A stretch of 64,000 bases of DNA from assembly GCA_012845835.1 (NCBI GenBank), contig JABAKD010000028.1, forward strand, positions 4,067,242-4,131,241, written 5' to 3'. Below the pieces are notes generated by a model. The model had not been told where the DNA came from. It did no database searches and worked only from the letters and a program-made list of their open reading frames with translations. Below are positions 60,681-64,000 of the stretch, piece after piece. The stretch is from Undaria pinnatifida. Taxonomy: Eukaryota > Sar > Phaeophyceae > Laminariales > Alariaceae. Each line of letters starts with the position of its first letter. Position 1 is the stretch's first letter. Position numbers and translations under genes: made by a program.

Positions 60681-63600
60681 GGGGCGTGAGGGGATGGTGG
60701 TGGCGCGGCCTTGCCAAGAAAGCGTTTTGTACCACTCTGTCCGAAGTGGATGAACGACCGTATTTGAGTAATCAAATTTATTCTCAACACGCTAAATCCT
60801 TGCTTTTTCGTCGAGGCTTTTCCGGGCATAAGTGCAAGGAGCGTTTGTGCCTTGATACGCGTGCGTAAACCAGACCTGTGCGGACATAAATGTAAGGACT
60901 GTTTATGAGTTGATGCGAGTAATTAAACGGTCCTTGTATTTTCGTACGGAGTGGTACCATGTGCTGGTCCTTGCATTGGTAGTCTAGACTATACTCATAC
61001 TGGTATGATACAACATAAATATATGAAGACTGTTTATTTATTAGGGTGAATACACGAACGGTCTTTATTTTTCGGAACTTTTGTATACATGCTGGTAAGA
61101 AGTGCACTGGTAAATTTTATTTCAGGTCCTAGCGAAGGGCCTCAGCGGAAAGGCCTCAAGCGGAAGGCACGATGGGCAGGGCCGCGGGGGGGGGGGGGGA
61201 TACCGTTTCACTGCCTGCAGGCGCAAGCGTAAGTGTGTTCAGATTTTGAGCCCCCGGAGATGCCCACCGTGCAACACGTGAACACGCGCGGGTTGAATGG
61301 GCGAAAAGCAGAAGCTGGGTGGTTTGCGGTTTTGGATGTTGGCCCTTGTCGCCCAATCTGAAAGCTGGACATAATTTTAATGGAAACAAGGTTCCCCTTG
61401 GAGAGGTGGCTGTCTTTAAATCCCGGGTGTGTGATAATTTGGAAAGGGGGACAAAAGCTATTGAAAACCAAAGGAAAAATAATTAGCCACCGCGCAGGTA
61501 ACCGGGCAAGCAACACTGACTATTGATGGCCAAAACGAGTTTATAGTTTACCTTGGTAGTCTATAACGAAATAGAAATAACTTATTTTCCAGTACACAGT
61601 CTAATACTTGAAAAAGAAAACTACTGTTGTAGGAGGGAACAGCAGGCCAACACCGTTCATTGGCGCGCTGCAGTGCATGATGTCATGTTGAATTAGACTC
61701 CACCGCGAGGTTAGCGCCTTTCGAGGTGCATCCATGTTTTCGGGACCAAATCACTATAATTTGGTGTGGGATGATGTATTCCAGTTCTAAAACGGTAACG
61801 TCCAACGATGAAAGATGCAACATGCCGATGTCCACCCGTACTGGCGTTGTTTTGTCGACGATGACAACAATGATTGCCACAGCAGCAGAGTAATAACCGT
61901 GTATGTGTATATCCCCTCGGCGTCGTCTTCCCTTGGCCAAAACAACGTTTGATGGTACAACCAAACAAGCCACAGCGGTTTCCCGACTAAACTCGCGGCT
62001 GACGTCCTTGAAATATTTTTCATAAAATAAAGCCCATTATTAGTAGGTCAACCCTTGTAATTTACTCGGAAGAAAAGGCACGCTGGTCGCGACATTCGAA
62101 GCATTTTGACCCCCCAAGTATCTATGAATACACTGTTGTTGTTCTCACATTAACTCGCATAATCAAGTCCGTGGTCACAGGACAGGCTCCAGTCACTGTA
62201 CAGTAGTGCGGCTTGGTGTTGATAGACGCGTGCTACGATATAGGTATTAAGGTATACCGTTTTTTGGCTATTTTGGTTTCTGATGAAAAATATGGTGCTC
62301 CTTAACCCAAAATCATCGGGGAAATATATACTGAGTATATAATATATATAATCGGCCATTTTTTTTTCATGATTCTCGTTCTACACCTCGGCCAGATGTG
62401 GTATTTTTCATCCGGTAGCAGTCGTTTTTTTTTCCAGATCAGTTTTTGGGAGATGTCTTGAGCTCCAAAATTGAGGAAACCCCAGAAAAAAAAGTGGAGC
62501 ACCCTCTATCGTAGAAGTAATAGTACTAGTACACTACTATATTAATGTTAATAGTATGAATGGCGGGGTTGTTCTATAGTCTAATATTCCAATATTAATC
62601 CCTTCGGGACTTCAAAAGGGAAACTTGTCGAAACAACGGAGAAATCTGTTGTTGGAGTTCGGGAACCGAGCCAAGAAGAATTGCTTTGCGAGAGAGAATC
62701 ACGTAGGCGTTTTGGTTTAGTCTGTGGCTGAAGAATTGACATTGATTCAAGATTGATTGCAGCAGCAGCAGCAGCAGCAGCACGGCGGAAGTGTTCAGTT
62801 GATCGCGTGATGGGTGGCAATACCAAGTGGATACCGTGCGGGAGGGTGTTGGCAGACTGGTAAGACTACGCAAATAATGTGTGTTGTTGCTAGTAGTAGC
62901 TGGCCACCAGCAATTGCTTGGTCAGGTATTATTCGTGATGCTCCATCAAATGACGATGACTTTGACTGCATACATACAGTAGCATCGGCTACACAGCAGC
63001 CTGGGCTAAAGTAAAGGGATAGAGACTGTTTCCGAACAACCATGAAAGGAGCTGTGTACGGAGCTTGCGCAGTATATATATATTGTGATTAGCGTGCTGC
63101 TGCACACTCGCACTCGGCGCTTCATAAATTCTCACTCGTCATTTTTGGGTAAACAAAAAGGGTGGGGAGCAATGTCTTGTACGAAAAAACCTAAGGCAAA
63201 AATTAAAATCCGAATGCGCTTGTTGTGCGACAAGAACCACGAGGGCAATGCCCATGCAGCGAGTAAATATATTTGCATTGGTGTATAAGGTGTATAAGGT
63301 AAGTATATCACATTACCTGGCGGGGGTACGACACAACAGAAAAAGAGAAAAAGACGACACAAGATAAAAGAGCTCTCTAGGGTGCTGAAACACATCCACT
63401 ACAAGCTTAATTCTGCCATTCAAATTAAAACAAGCAAAAATGCAGTAGGGAACGGCACTTCTGTGTTACGCTTCAAAAGCCTACTTGCACTCAGAGCGTG
63501 ACCCTCGTGTATACTGATATATACCGACACGCCGCGCCAAAGAGCAGAAACCCAAACTGGAAAAAATGGAGAAAAGGCGTCTATCACACATTAAAAACAA

Positions 63601-64000
63601 CAGCAAAAATACCCCGCCCGCGCCCCACGTATATATAGCCTTCATCGAGCCCACGTCGCTTCGAATTTCGTACATGTCATAACTCTGGTAACCCACGTAT
63701 CAGATATCATACAAATCATACAACATCGCTTGTCATACATTGGCAGGCAGATCCGAAGGATCACTACGTTAGGCGACAGGCTCTCACGCGAGAACCGTTT
63801 CTCGCGGCACAACACTTGTACCCACGAAATAAAGACCGGGGGCTATGTTACCTGCGTGTGTATATATTATATACCACGGTCGCTTTACATACAATCCATC
63901 AGCACCACACCAAACAAACCAGCCAGTGCTTTTCCGAAAGCCAAATAAACCCAGCGCTGCCTTGAACCAACCAGCAAGTAATGACACGTCACTGGTCCAA
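60681..64000. other. Downstream flank of MgtE gene, no gene seen
   Basis: Holds CTATAAACTCG-family (61375-61560, reverse), GTGGTCACAGGACAGG (62139-62205), a core-repeat fragment (61988-62022), GGTCCTTGTATT hairpin relics (60820-61080), a G run at 61184-61199, and a CAG run at 62760-62783. Frames reach 107 codons but none is family-like. The MgtE 3' UTR presumably starts here; I cannot place its end. Confidence 0.5.

Overview
This is nuclear DNA from an intron-rich eukaryote, most likely a photosynthetic stramenopile and probably a brown alga. The evidence is spliced genes with GT-AG introns from 0.3 to 9 kb, a PsbP-type thylakoid protein whose surviving N-terminus begins AFVLPS (like the 'AF' start of stramenopile plastid transit peptides) followed by a lumen-type signal, and introns packed with short repeats. 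No bacterial-style operons, tRNA or rRNA genes, or CRISPR arrays were seen. The assignment is inference from reading the sequence; nothing was searched.

Three genes can be rebuilt exon by exon. (1) A PP2C-family Ser/Thr phosphatase lies on the + strand from about 8.6 to 34.2 kb. It has nine exons whose phases all match, and it carries every core PP2C motif (ED, FDGHGG, DGSTA, GDS, SFGD, ASDGVWD, DN). It ends in a repetitive DPVV / AAPPAADPV tail. (2) A PsbP-domain thylakoid-lumen protein lies on the - strand, with exons between 44.14 and 40.43 kb; its first exon and one small internal exon were not found. (3) An MgtE-type Mg2+ channel/transporter lies on the + strand from about 50.9 to 60.7 kb, with two CBS domains, the GNAGNQ motif and a five-helix membrane domain. 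The phosphatase and the PsbP gene converge; the PsbP and MgtE genes are arranged head to head. Nothing in the sequence shows that they work together.

Layout: 0-8.4 kb holds repeats only. 8.6-34.2 kb is the phosphatase gene, whose introns hold tRNA-derived SINEs, a telomere-like satellite, TIR elements, MITEs and a dead LINE. 34.2-36.3 kb is tandem repeats, 36.3-40.4 kb is intergenic, 40.4-44.2 kb is the PsbP gene, and 44.2-50.9 kb is repeats including a large inverted copy of the 4.4-5.9 kb block. 50.9-60.7 kb is the MgtE gene and 60.7-64 kb is a non-coding flank.

The most unusual observations are: a 9-bp near-palindrome TACC(A/T)GGTA occurring at least 22 times in unrelated contexts, about 45 times the chance expectation; a sister motif TACTGCTGTA/TACAGCAGTA occurring nine times; about 20 copies of a repeat core that can be read as the peptide QLAKMSxDxxFxxLTA; decayed or partial copies of neighbouring exons inside introns of both + strand genes (three cases); a likely GC-AG intron in the MgtE gene; and a 443-bp insertion of unknown type that interrupts one arm of the large inverted repeat and whose empty site is visible 42 kb away.
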